Program-made: the position numbers and the translations under genes
DNA from: AC-32 sp963736055
GTDB taxonomy: Bacteria; Actinomycetota; Thermoleophilia; Gaiellales; Gaiellaceae
Direction: 5' to 3'
Assembly: GCA_963736055.1 (NCBI GenBank)
Contig: CAVTNM010000008.1
Coordinates: forward strand, 1,736,001-1,800,000
Length of the DNA stretch: 64,000 nt
Notes under the pieces: generated by a model
What the model saw: only the letters and a program-made list of their open reading frames with translations
The model's database searches: none
What the model was told of the DNA's origin: nothing
Part shown: positions 42,824-50,198 of the stretch, piece by piece
Layout of the letters: every line of letters begins with the position of its first letter
Numbering within the stretch: the stretch's first letter is position 1

Positions 42824-44551
42824 CTAGCGCACTCTTTCCTTGGCTTGCGCCGCCCACTTGAGCGACTGCAGGTAGAGCAGCGAGCGCGGGCGCCGCAGCA
42901 CCTGGGCGCTGCGCAGGCTGACGAGGAACTCGTCCGGCCCCGTGAAGGCGCGCATCCGCACCGCGCCGGTGCCGACGCCCTGGAGGACATGCGCATCGGA
43001 GCCGGCCCCCATCGTGAGGTCGTACTTGCGCGCGAACCGGAGCGCCTCGTCGTTGTAGGCCTCGAAGAGCAGGCGCGCGTTGTAGACCTCGAGCACGTCC
43101 ACCTCGGCGAGGTGCCGGTGCAGGGTCGCCGGCTCCGGGATCGCGTGCAGCCGGTCGAACGGGTGGGGGAGATAGACGATCCCGCCCTGCGAGCGGATCG
43201 CGTCCACGGTCTCGCCGAACGAGAGCCCGCGGGGAATCTCCTCCGAGAGGAAGAGGCCGATCACCTCGCCCTGGTCGGCCGTCTTCACCTCCTCGCCCGG
43301 GATCACCACGAGTTCGCGGCCGCGGGCGAGGTCGATCGCCTCGAGCGCGCCGCCGAAGACGTTGTGGTCGGTGACCGCGATCGCTCCGAGGCCCTGCGCC
43401 TCGGCATGGTCGAGAAGATCCTCGACGGGGATCTGGCAGTCGTGCGACCAGGACGTGTGCAGGTGCAGGTCGGCGACGACCCATTCGCGGTCGGAGAGGG
43501 GCTCGGCCCCGCGTCCTCGGCGCCTTCCGGCCAGACCCCGGTAGACCTCCTCCAGTTGGCGCGCCACCGCCGCGAAGCTCTGGCCTTCCGCCCCGACGCG
43601 CTCCCTCCGGCCGACGCGGTCCCGGTAGGCGTCGTCCTCCGCCAGGCGCATCACCTCGGCGGCCGCGAGCTCCGGCTGCTCGCGGACGCCCGGCGGTGAG
43701 GCGATCGCGGTCCCGGCGGCACCTGCCTCGAGGCGCACGCGGTCGAGCCCCTCGAACGCCGGGACGAAGATCGCGGCACCGTTGAGGAGCGACGAGCGCG
43801 CAGGCCCGTCCCGGAGTGTCCGCACGTAGGCCCGCCCCCTCAGCGAGCGCGAGATCGTCGGACGCCCGGCGAGCGGCTTCGTCCGGAGCAGGACGAGCTC
43901 CCACCCAGGCAGCTCCCGCAACGCGCGGGCGACGGCGCGGTGCAGCGCCCGCTCCCCCGGCCGCCATTCGAGCACGACCACCGGCGACTTCTCGGCCGGA
44001 CGGAAGAGCTCGGGGTCCACCCCCGCCGAGAGCACGCGGTAGTCGCCCGGGAGGCGTGCGGCCGCGGCCTCGGCGGTCGCCTCGGACGTCGCCACGAGTG
44101 CGTCGATCCGGCCGAGGAGCCGCTCGCGCTGGGCACGGCCCGGCGGGTAGCCGAGCCGCTCCGGCGAGAGGAAGGTCGCGACCGCCATCGCGTGCGAGTC
44201 GCGCAGGGCCAGGTACGAGAGGCTCGGCAAGCCGGGCTCGAATCCGTGCACGACGTCGTAGCCGCCACGGGCGAGGGCGAGCGAGAGGTTCGCGCGCACG
44301 CCCACGGGCACCCCGATGCGGCTCCTGCGTGAGACCGGCATCGCCGGGCCGAGCGCGATCACCTCTGCGTCCCCGCCGTCGAGCAGCGCCCGCCTGCCGG
44401 CGATCAGGTCGGCAGCGCGCGTCGAGGGCGCAAGCACGGTGACCGAGTGGCCGAGGGCGCGGAGTTCCCCCGCGATCCCCGCCACGTGTTCGTTCACGTC
44501 ATGGGGCCGCGACCAGGCGAACGGCGTGACCAGACAGACGCGCAGGCCCAT
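42824..44551 (-). CDS. PimA-like glycosyltransferase fused to a PHP phosphoesterase domain
   Basis: A 575-residue fusion. Residues about 1-350 are a GT4 glycosyltransferase with the layout of PimA (phosphatidylinositol mannosyltransferase): RVCLVTPFAWSRPHDVNEHV, GHSVTVLAPS, YDVVHGFEPGLPSLSYLALRDS, and E-x7-E in EGLDRVRLEAGAAGTAIASP. Residues about 362-575 are a PHP metallophosphoesterase with all ligand motifs: VADLHLHTSWSHD, VTDHN, IPGEEVKT, VYLPHPFDR and SDAH. A leaderless promoter is likely (TAGACT, 44559-44564, 7 nt before the ATG). The genes upstream on the same strand make inositol phosphate and phosphatidylinositol, which points to an inositol-lipid substrate. Confidence 0.82.
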   Translation of the reverse strand: MGLRVCLVTPFAWSRPHDVNEHVAGIAGELRALGHSVTVLAPSTRAADLIAGRRALLDGGDAEVIALGPAMPVSRRSRIGVPVGVRANLSLALARGGYDVVHGFEPGLPSLSYLALRDSHAMAVATFLSPERLGYPPGRAQRERLLGRIDALVATSEATAEAAAARLPGDYRVLSAGVDPELFRPAEKSPVVVLEWRPGERALHRAVARALRELPGWELVLLRTKPLAGRPTISRSLRGRAYVRTLRDGPARSSLLNGAAIFVPAFEGLDRVRLEAGAAGTAIASPPGVREQPELAAAEVMRLAEDDAYRDRVGRRERVGAEGQSFAAVARQLEEVYRGLAGRRRGRGAEPLSDREWVVADLHLHTSWSHDCQIPVEDLLDHAEAQGLGAIAVTDHNVFGGALEAIDLARGRELVVIPGEEVKTADQGEVIGLFLSEEIPRGLSFGETVDAIRSQGGIVYLPHPFDRLHAIPEPATLHRHLAEVDVLEVYNARLLFEAYNDEALRFARKYDLTMGAGSDAHVLQGVGTGAVRMRAFTGPDEFLVSLRSAQVLRRPRSLLYLQSLKWAAQAKERVR

Positions 44552-44558
44552 CCACGCG

Positions 44559-44564
44559 AGTCTA
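44559..44564 (-). promoter_or_regulatory. -10 element of leaderless promoter (GT-PHP gene)
   Basis: TAGACT on the minus strand, 7 nt before the ATG at 44551. Confidence 0.45.
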
Positions 44565-44578
44565 GCCCCGCGCGAGCG

Positions 44579-45721
44579 TCAGGCTTTGGTCTTCGCGGCG
44601 CGCTTCACGGTCTTGCGCGCGTGCTTGCGGATGAACTCCTCGGTCAGGTCTCGCGCCTCGTCGTCCGGGTGCTGGACCGGCGGCGACTTCATCAGGTAGG
44701 AGCTCGGCGCTGCGAGCGTTCCCGAGACGCCGTTGTTGATGGCCAGCTTCGCGAGCCGCACGGCGTCGATCACGACGCCGGCCGAGTTGGGGGAGTCCCA
44801 GACCTCGATCTTCAGCTCCGCGTTCAACGGAACGTCGCCGAAGGACGTCCCCTCGAGCCGGATGTACGCCCACTTGCGATCCTCGAGCCACGGTACGTGG
44901 TCGGACGGGCCGACGTGGATGTTCTTCTCCTCGAGCTCGTACGGGAGGGTCGACTTGATCGCGTACGTCTTCGAGATCTTCTTCGACTCGAGCCGCTCTC
45001 TCTCCAGCATGTTGAGGAAGTCCGAGTTGCCCCCGAAGTTCAGCTGGAACGTGCGGTCGACCCGCACGCCGCGGTCGCGGAAGATCCCCATCAGGACGCG
45101 GTGGGTGATCGTCGCGCCGACCTGCGACTTGATGTCGTCGCCGATGATCGGGACGCCGGCCTGCTTGAACCGCTTGTCCCAGTAGCTCTCCTTGGCGATG
45201 AAGACCGGCATGCAGTTCACCATCGCGCAGCCCGCGGCCAGAACCTGCTCCGTGTACCACTTCGTCGCCTCCTCCGAGCCGACCGGGAGGTAGTTCACGA
45301 CGACGTCGGTGCCGGTCTCCTTGAGGATCCCGACAACGTCGGCGGTCTCGCCTGGCGCCTTGGTCACGATCTCGGAGAGGTACTTGCCGAGCCCGTCGTG
45401 GGTCATGCCGCGCTCGACGGTGACGCCGCTCTTGGGCACGTCCGAGAACTTGATCGTGTTGTTCGGGTGCGCCCAGATCGCCTCCGACAGATCCTTTCCG
45501 ACCTTGTCGGTGGTGACGTCGAAGGCCGCGGTGAACTCGACGTCGCGAACGTGGTAGCCCCCGAGGTCGACGTGCATCAGGCCCGGCACGAAGTCGTCCG
45601 TCGCCGCGTCCTTGTAGTACTCGACGCCCTGCACGAGCGAGCTCGCACAGTTGCCGACGCCGATCAGCGCCACGCGGACCTTGTCGTCGCTGCGCAGGGC
45701 CTTGCCGTTCGTCGAAGCCAT
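44579..45721 (-). CDS. ino1: myo-inositol-3-phosphate synthase
   Basis: A 380-residue NAD-dependent isomerase/cyclase that makes inositol phosphate from glucose 6-phosphate. The dinucleotide motif VRVALIGVGNCASSLVQG opens the protein. NYLPVGSEEATKWYTEQVL, GDDIKSQVGATITHR and FGGNSDFLNML are the conserved catalytic blocks of the short actinobacterial type. AGGAGG stands 5 nt before the ATG at 45721, which also overlaps the stop of the phosphatidyltransferase gene (TGATG). A Lys/Ala-rich tail follows the catalytic part. Confidence 0.93.
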   Translation of the reverse strand: MASTNGKALRSDDKVRVALIGVGNCASSLVQGVEYYKDAATDDFVPGLMHVDLGGYHVRDVEFTAAFDVTTDKVGKDLSEAIWAHPNNTIKFSDVPKSGVTVERGMTHDGLGKYLSEIVTKAPGETADVVGILKETGTDVVVNYLPVGSEEATKWYTEQVLAAGCAMVNCMPVFIAKESYWDKRFKQAGVPIIGDDIKSQVGATITHRVLMGIFRDRGVRVDRTFQLNFGGNSDFLNMLERERLESKKISKTYAIKSTLPYELEEKNIHVGPSDHVPWLEDRKWAYIRLEGTSFGDVPLNAELKIEVWDSPNSAGVVIDAVRLAKLAINNGVSGTLAAPSSYLMKSPPVQHPDDEARDLTEEFIRKHARKTVKRAAKTKA

Positions 45722-46353
45722 CAGTTCCTCCTGAGTTCTCTGCGGACATGCAGGATTCGTTGTAGGACGGTGAGCCAGGCGGTGGCGGCGAGGAAGTAGA
45801 TCGCCCACTGCAGCCCGCCCCAGGGGGCGAAGACCAGCCCGGCGGTGATCACGACGACTCGCTCGGCGCGGCTGCCGAAGCCCACGTCCCCGCGCAGGCC
45901 GAGCAGCTCCGCCTTGGCGCGTGCGTAGGAGACGAGGAAGGAGCCGCCGATCGCGGCGATCGCGAAGGCGAGCGCGACCTCGTTGCCGTGTCGCGAGAAG
46001 ACGAGCGCGACCGAGGTCAGCACGAAGCCCTCGCTGACGCGGTCGGAGATCGAGTCGAGGAATGCGCCGAAGGGAGTGGCCTTGCCGCCGAAGCGGGCCA
46101 GCGCGCCGTCCAGGATGTCGAGGATCGACCCGACGACGAACAGCGCCGCGGCGCTCCAGTAGATGAGCCACTGGTTGTGGTCGCCGAACCAGATCAGCAC
46201 GGCGGCGACGGCGCACAGGGTGACACCGGCCGCGGTGAGCGCGTTCGGGGTCACGCGCGTGCGCGCGAGCCCCCCGATCCAGCGCGAGGCCAGGCGGCGG
46301 GTGCCGTCCGTGTAGCCCTGCTTCACCCAGGCGAGCGTGGCTGTGCGAGTCAC
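45721..46353 (-). CDS. CDP-alcohol phosphatidyltransferase (PI or PI-phosphate synthase)
   Basis: A 210-residue membrane enzyme with about six helices. The full CDP-alcohol motif D-x2-D-G-x2-A-R-x8-G-x3-D-x3-D is present (DILDGALARFGGKATPFGAF followed by LDSISD). Being coupled to Ino1 it most likely condenses CDP-diacylglycerol with inositol phosphate, as actinobacterial PI-phosphate synthases do. The GTG at 46353 was chosen because a minus-strand TAGCGT (46361-46366) lies 7 nt upstream; an in-frame extension to 46395 is less likely. Confidence 0.87.
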   Translation of the reverse strand: MTRTATLAWVKQGYTDGTRRLASRWIGGLARTRVTPNALTAAGVTLCAVAAVLIWFGDHNQWLIYWSAAALFVVGSILDILDGALARFGGKATPFGAFLDSISDRVSEGFVLTSVALVFSRHGNEVALAFAIAAIGGSFLVSYARAKAELLGLRGDVGFGSRAERVVVITAGLVFAPWGGLQWAIYFLAATAWLTVLQRILHVRRELRRN

Positions 46354-46421
46354 GCGGCCCACGCTAGCACCCTCCCTGGGCGCGAACCTCTGCACCGTCG
46401 GCGGGCGGCGGCTCTGCGCCG

Positions 46422-47174
46422 CTAAGCGGTTGCTTCGGTCGCCCTACGGCGGCGGAACGGGTTGCGATAGACCAGGAGGAGCGCGGTCAGGGCGACGACC
46501 ACGCCGGCGACGACGTCGAGCCAGAAGTGGTTCCCGGTCGCCATCACGCTGAACCAGACCCAGGCGGGCCAGAGGAGCCAGATCGTCTTCGCCCACCAGG
46601 CTCGGCAGACCGAGAAGAGCACGACGCCGACGATCAGCGCGTCTGCCGCGTGCAGGCTCGGCATCGCTGCGTAAGGGTTGGCCGCGAACTCGATGAGGCC
46701 GCTGCCGTGGTTGAGCTGGCCGAAGCTCGCGAGCGTGTCGTCGAAGCCTAGGTCCGGGAACATCCGCGGCGGGGCCGTCGGCAGTAGGACATAACCGACG
46801 AGGCCGATCACGTTCGCGAGCAGGATCGTGTTGCGGAACCGCGTGAAGGCTTCGTTCCGCCGGAGATAGACCCAGAGGAGCACGAGGCCCAGCACGGTGA
46901 ACTCCGAGTTCCAGTACGTCCACGAGGCGAGCGTCGCGAGCACCTCCGACCCGTCGACGAGCCGCTGTAGCGTCAACTCGAAGAGCGCGTTCGCGTGGCG
47001 CTCGATCCCGATCACGTGCAAGCCGTTGTCGAACGCGCGCGGCGGATCCCGGTCGGCGACCCCGCGGGCGATCTGGTACGCCGCCAGGAATCCGAACCAG
47101 ATGGCGAGCTGCCGCCCGAAGTCTGCCCACCCGCGCGGCAAGACTCGGCGACCTGCTGAGACTAAGACACTCAC
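46422..47174 (-). CDS. PAP2-superfamily membrane phosphatase/phosphotransferase
   Basis: A 250-residue protein with six helices. The three phosphatase motifs are LLPTAPPRMFP, AAMPSLHAADAL (catalytic His) and TGNHFWLDVVAG (second His and Asp). The spacing resembles the PAP2_3 group that includes inositol-phosphoryl transferases. Next to inositol-lipid genes, it may dephosphorylate PI-phosphate or move an inositol phosphate headgroup; this is inference. TAAAAT on the minus strand lies 12 nt before the GTG. Confidence 0.82.
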   Translation of the reverse strand: MSVLVSAGRRVLPRGWADFGRQLAIWFGFLAAYQIARGVADRDPPRAFDNGLHVIGIERHANALFELTLQRLVDGSEVLATLASWTYWNSEFTVLGLVLLWVYLRRNEAFTRFRNTILLANVIGLVGYVLLPTAPPRMFPDLGFDDTLASFGQLNHGSGLIEFAANPYAAMPSLHAADALIVGVVLFSVCRAWWAKTIWLLWPAWVWFSVMATGNHFWLDVVAGVVVALTALLLVYRNPFRRRRATEATA

Positions 47175-47224
47175 GAGGAACGGTGAATTTTAACTGCCAT
47201 GTCTGTCGTGCTTCACTCCAACAG

Positions 47225-48184
47225 ATGAAACGCCTGCTGGCGCTGAGTATTTCCGCGCTTGCGCTGCTTGTAACCGGATGCGGAGGCGGATCGAGTGACG
47301 GTCGATCTGCCCGTCCGCCTCACGCGACGCCGCCGTTGCCGACCGCCCAGGAGGTGACGTGGTTTCGCACGATGGCGGCGTTCGCGAACACCGTCGGCGC
47401 GCTCTCGGAGCAGGCGGCCGGCCCTGGAGGCGGCAAGGCCAAGGCGGCGATCCGGGCGTGCGCGCCGATCTTCCGGTCCGCGGTCGGGCCCGCGCCGACA
47501 AGGCGCCAGCGCGTCGCCGCCCGGTCGATCCTTGACGCGTGCGGCGACTATCGCCGGGGAGACCTTGCCGGTGGCGACCGTCGCCTGGACGCCTCCGCCG
47601 CTCACATCTTCCTGCGCAGCGACGGGCGCACGCTGCCCCGCCGTGGCGGCGTTACCAGCGCGAGCCGCCTGGAGCCGCGCTTCTCCCGCGTGGCGGCCGC
47701 ACTGAGCGGCGTGCCCGGCACCGTGGTGCGCTGCTGGTCGCTGCCGGACTGGGTGGCGCTGATCGCCGAGCGGGGGGCTTACACGGGCGGCGCGGTCGAC
47801 CTCCGCGCCGACGGCTTCGTCTCGGAGACCACGCGCGTGAACCTCGCCCCACGTATGTGCGATCGCCTCGTCAGCTTCGCCTACGAGGGCGTTCGGCCGG
47901 CAAGCGGGAAGGCGAAGCTCCAGCTCGCGAACACCATCCTGACGCTCGGGCACGAGACGGTGCACGTGGCGCCGGGCGGCAGCGAAGCGGTCGCGACCTG
48001 TTACGGCCTCCAGCGGATGCGCAAGGCCTCGGTGCTGCTGGGCGCCCCGCGGGCCTACGCCGTCAGCCTCGCGGAGCTGGCCTGGACCGGGTTGTATCCC
48101 TACGGGCTAGTGAAGTACCACTCGCGCGAGTGCCGGCCAGGCGGGAAGCTCGACCTGGACCCGGGCAGCCCGGCCTGGCCGTAG
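47225..48184 (+). CDS. lipoprotein with HExxH motif
   Basis: A 319-residue protein starting with a lipoprotein signal (KRLLALSISALALLVTGC; Cys at about residue 19). The C-terminal third contains ILTLGHETVHVAPGGSEAVATCYGLQ, with HETVH as a zinc-type HExxH and a following Glu 9 residues on as a possible third ligand. Six Cys residues in the mature part could form disulfides. The family is not recognised; a surface metallopeptidase is plausible. ATG 47225 is chosen over an earlier start because it begins the signal peptide. Confidence 0.68.
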   Translation: MKRLLALSISALALLVTGCGGGSSDGRSARPPHATPPLPTAQEVTWFRTMAAFANTVGALSEQAAGPGGGKAKAAIRACAPIFRSAVGPAPTRRQRVAARSILDACGDYRRGDLAGGDRRLDASAAHIFLRSDGRTLPRRGGVTSASRLEPRFSRVAAALSGVPGTVVRCWSLPDWVALIAERGAYTGGAVDLRADGFVSETTRVNLAPRMCDRLVSFAYEGVRPASGKAKLQLANTILTLGHETVHVAPGGSEAVATCYGLQRMRKASVLLGAPRAYAVSLAELAWTGLYPYGLVKYHSRECRPGGKLDLDPGSPAWP

Positions 48185-48194
48185 TAAAGAGGGT

Positions 48195-49184
48195 TCAGCC
48201 GCCGATCTGGCTCATCGACCGCGAAGCTCGCACGAACCCGGGGTCGTTGATCTTGTGCTTCAGCTCCTTGTGGCGGACGGCGAAGCGCAGCAGGCGCTCG
48301 ATCTCCGCGTCGGAGGCGCCGTCTCGCAACGGCGTCTTGAGGTCCCACTCACGCCGGGAGAAGAGGCAGGTTCGGAGCTGGCCGTCGGCGGTCAGGCGAA
48401 GGCGGTCGCAGGTGGAGCAGAAGGGCTCGGAGACCGGGTTGACGAAGCCGATCTCGCCTGCGCCGTCGGCGAAGCGGTAGCGGCGGGCGGTCGAGGACGG
48501 CTTGGCGGGGATCTCCTCGAGCGGCCAGCGCTCCTCGATCAGCGCGCGGATCTCATCGCCGGTGAGCACGTCGTCGCCCCGCCAGGACTCGTCCGCGTCC
48601 AGGGGCATGAACTCGATGAAGCGAACGACGTACGGCTTGCGTCGCGCGAGCTCCGCCAGTGCCGGAACCTCCTCCTCGGTGAACCCGCGCATCGCGACGC
48701 AGTTGACCTTGATCGGCCGCAGCTCCGGATAGCGCTCGGCCTCCTCGAGCCCCGCGAGCACGCGGTCGAGCGCGTCCCGGCGCGTGATCTCGGAGAAGCG
48801 GACGTGGGAGAGCGAGTCGAGCGAGACGTTCAGGCGGCCGAGGCCCGCCTCGACGAGCGGCCCGGCCAGACGGTCGAGCAAAACGCCGTTGGTCGTCAGC
48901 GAGAGGTCGGTCACGCCCGGGATCTCGGCCAGCTGCCTCACGAGCACCGGGAGCTCGCGGCGCACGAGCGGCTCGCCGCCGGTCAGCCGAACTTCCTCGA
49001 CGCCCATCGCCGCGAGGATCCACACCAGGCGCGTGATCTCCTCGTAGGTCAGCAGCTCCTCGCGCTCGAGCCACTCCAGGCCCTCGGCAGGCATGCAGTA
49101 ACGGCAGCGGAAGTTGCACTTGTCCGTGACGGAGACGCGGAGGCTCTTCAGCTCGCGGCCCCAGGAATCGACGAGCGGTTCCAT
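48195..49184 (-). CDS. moaA: GTP 3',8-cyclase (molybdenum cofactor biosynthesis)
   Basis: A 329-residue radical-SAM enzyme that cyclises GTP in the first step of molybdopterin synthesis. The N-terminal cluster motif is TDKCNFRCRYCMP (Cys at about residues 22, 26 and 29). The C-terminal cluster uses FCSTCDRLRLTADGQLRTC, and the chain ends in GG as active MoaA does. GGEPL and the usual TNG motif are present. A TACGCT box is 7 nt before the ATG. No other moa gene is nearby. Confidence 0.93.
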   Translation of the reverse strand: MEPLVDSWGRELKSLRVSVTDKCNFRCRYCMPAEGLEWLEREELLTYEEITRLVWILAAMGVEEVRLTGGEPLVRRELPVLVRQLAEIPGVTDLSLTTNGVLLDRLAGPLVEAGLGRLNVSLDSLSHVRFSEITRRDALDRVLAGLEEAERYPELRPIKVNCVAMRGFTEEEVPALAELARRKPYVVRFIEFMPLDADESWRGDDVLTGDEIRALIEERWPLEEIPAKPSSTARRYRFADGAGEIGFVNPVSEPFCSTCDRLRLTADGQLRTCLFSRREWDLKTPLRDGASDAEIERLLRFAVRHKELKHKINDPGFVRASRSMSQIGG

Positions 49185-49243
49185 GCGGCGCAGCGTAGCC
49201 GAGGAGCTGGCGGGGCAAACCCCGAGGACGCCGCCGGCCTTCC

Positions 49244-49249
49244 TAGACT
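49244..49249 (+). promoter_or_regulatory. -10 element of leaderless promoter (EamA gene)
   Basis: TAGACT, 6 nt before the GTG at 49256. Confidence 0.5.
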
Positions 49250-49255
49250 CGCGCG

Positions 49256-50113
49256 GTGGCCCTCGTTGCGCTCATCGCGGTCACGATCGTCTGGGGCGTC
49301 ACATTTGTCCAAGTCAAGGACGCCGTTGCGATCTACCCGCTGTTCGCGTTCCTGGCCGTGCGCTACGCGATCGCGACGGGCGCCCTCGCGCTCGCCGGCG
49401 CCTGGCGCGTACGCACGCTCGGCCGCTCAGGGCTCGTCGCCGGCGGCTTCCTCGGGCTCCTGCTTGGTCTGGGGATCGGGCTGCAGACCGCAGGGCTAGA
49501 GCGCACGACCGTCTCGAGCACGGGGTTCATCACCGGCCTCTACGTCGTGTTCACGCCGCTGTTCGGGCTCGTCCTGTTCAAGACCCGGGTCGGAGTCGAG
49601 GTCTGGCTCGGGGTCGCGCTGTCGGTGCTCGGGCTCGCGATGCTTTCCGGTGTCCAGGTTGGCTCGACGGCGGGCGACCTGCTGGTGCTCGCGTCGACAT
49701 TCGCGCAGGCGCTCCAGATCGTGATGGTCGAGCGCTACGCGAACCGCTACGACGCGATCGCGCTCACGCTCGTCGAGATGGCGACGTGCTGCGTCGGCTT
49801 CCTCGCCATCGCGCTCGCCCTGGGCGACCTCTCGCTGCCGCGCGGCTGGACGGTCTGGAGCGCGCTGATCGTGACCGGGGTGTTCGCCAGCGCGCTCGCC
49901 TTCCTGATCCAGGTCTGGGCGCAGCGCAGGATCAGCGCGGCCAGGATCGCGCTCGTCTTCGCGCTCGAGACAGTCTGGGCCGGCTTCTTCGGCTTCGTGC
50001 TCGACGGCGATCGCCTCGGGTGGCTCGGCTGGGGCGGCTGCGCCGCCATCCTGGGCGGAATCGTGCTCGCCGAGCCCGCAGCCGCACGGGCTCTGCGCCG
50101 ACTCGTGCCCTAA
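49256..50113 (+). CDS. EamA/DMT family transporter
   Basis: A 285-residue membrane protein with ten helices in two EamA repeats (about residues 1-135 and 145-280). Family motifs WGVTFVQVKDAV near the N terminus and ALETVWAGFFGFVLDGDRLG in the ninth helix region are clear. These transporters export amino acids, nucleosides or other metabolites; the substrate is not readable. The GTG start at 49256 has a TAGACT box 6 nt upstream. Confidence 0.85.
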   Translation: MALVALIAVTIVWGVTFVQVKDAVAIYPLFAFLAVRYAIATGALALAGAWRVRTLGRSGLVAGGFLGLLLGLGIGLQTAGLERTTVSSTGFITGLYVVFTPLFGLVLFKTRVGVEVWLGVALSVLGLAMLSGVQVGSTAGDLLVLASTFAQALQIVMVERYANRYDAIALTLVEMATCCVGFLAIALALGDLSLPRGWTVWSALIVTGVFASALAFLIQVWAQRRISAARIALVFALETVWAGFFGFVLDGDRLGWLGWGGCAAILGGIVLAEPAAARALRRLVP

Positions 50114-50133
50114 CTTGCTACTATTCGACTAAG
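50114..50133 (+). promoter_or_regulatory. possible HspR (HAIR-like) operator and dnaK promoter
   Basis: CTTGCTACTATTCGACTAAG resembles a degenerate HAIR element (CTTGAGT-N7-ACTCAAG) with half-sites CTTG and ACTAAG, and includes a TACTAT box. It lies 65 bp before dnaK, in an operon that encodes an HspR-like regulator. The leader then has AAAGGAG before the ATG. Confidence 0.4.
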
Positions 50134-50198
50134 ATTTTCTCAGTAGAGGACGTACCGGGCTTGGGCTCGGGCGTTCGTTTCGACAAAGGAGTACCAGC

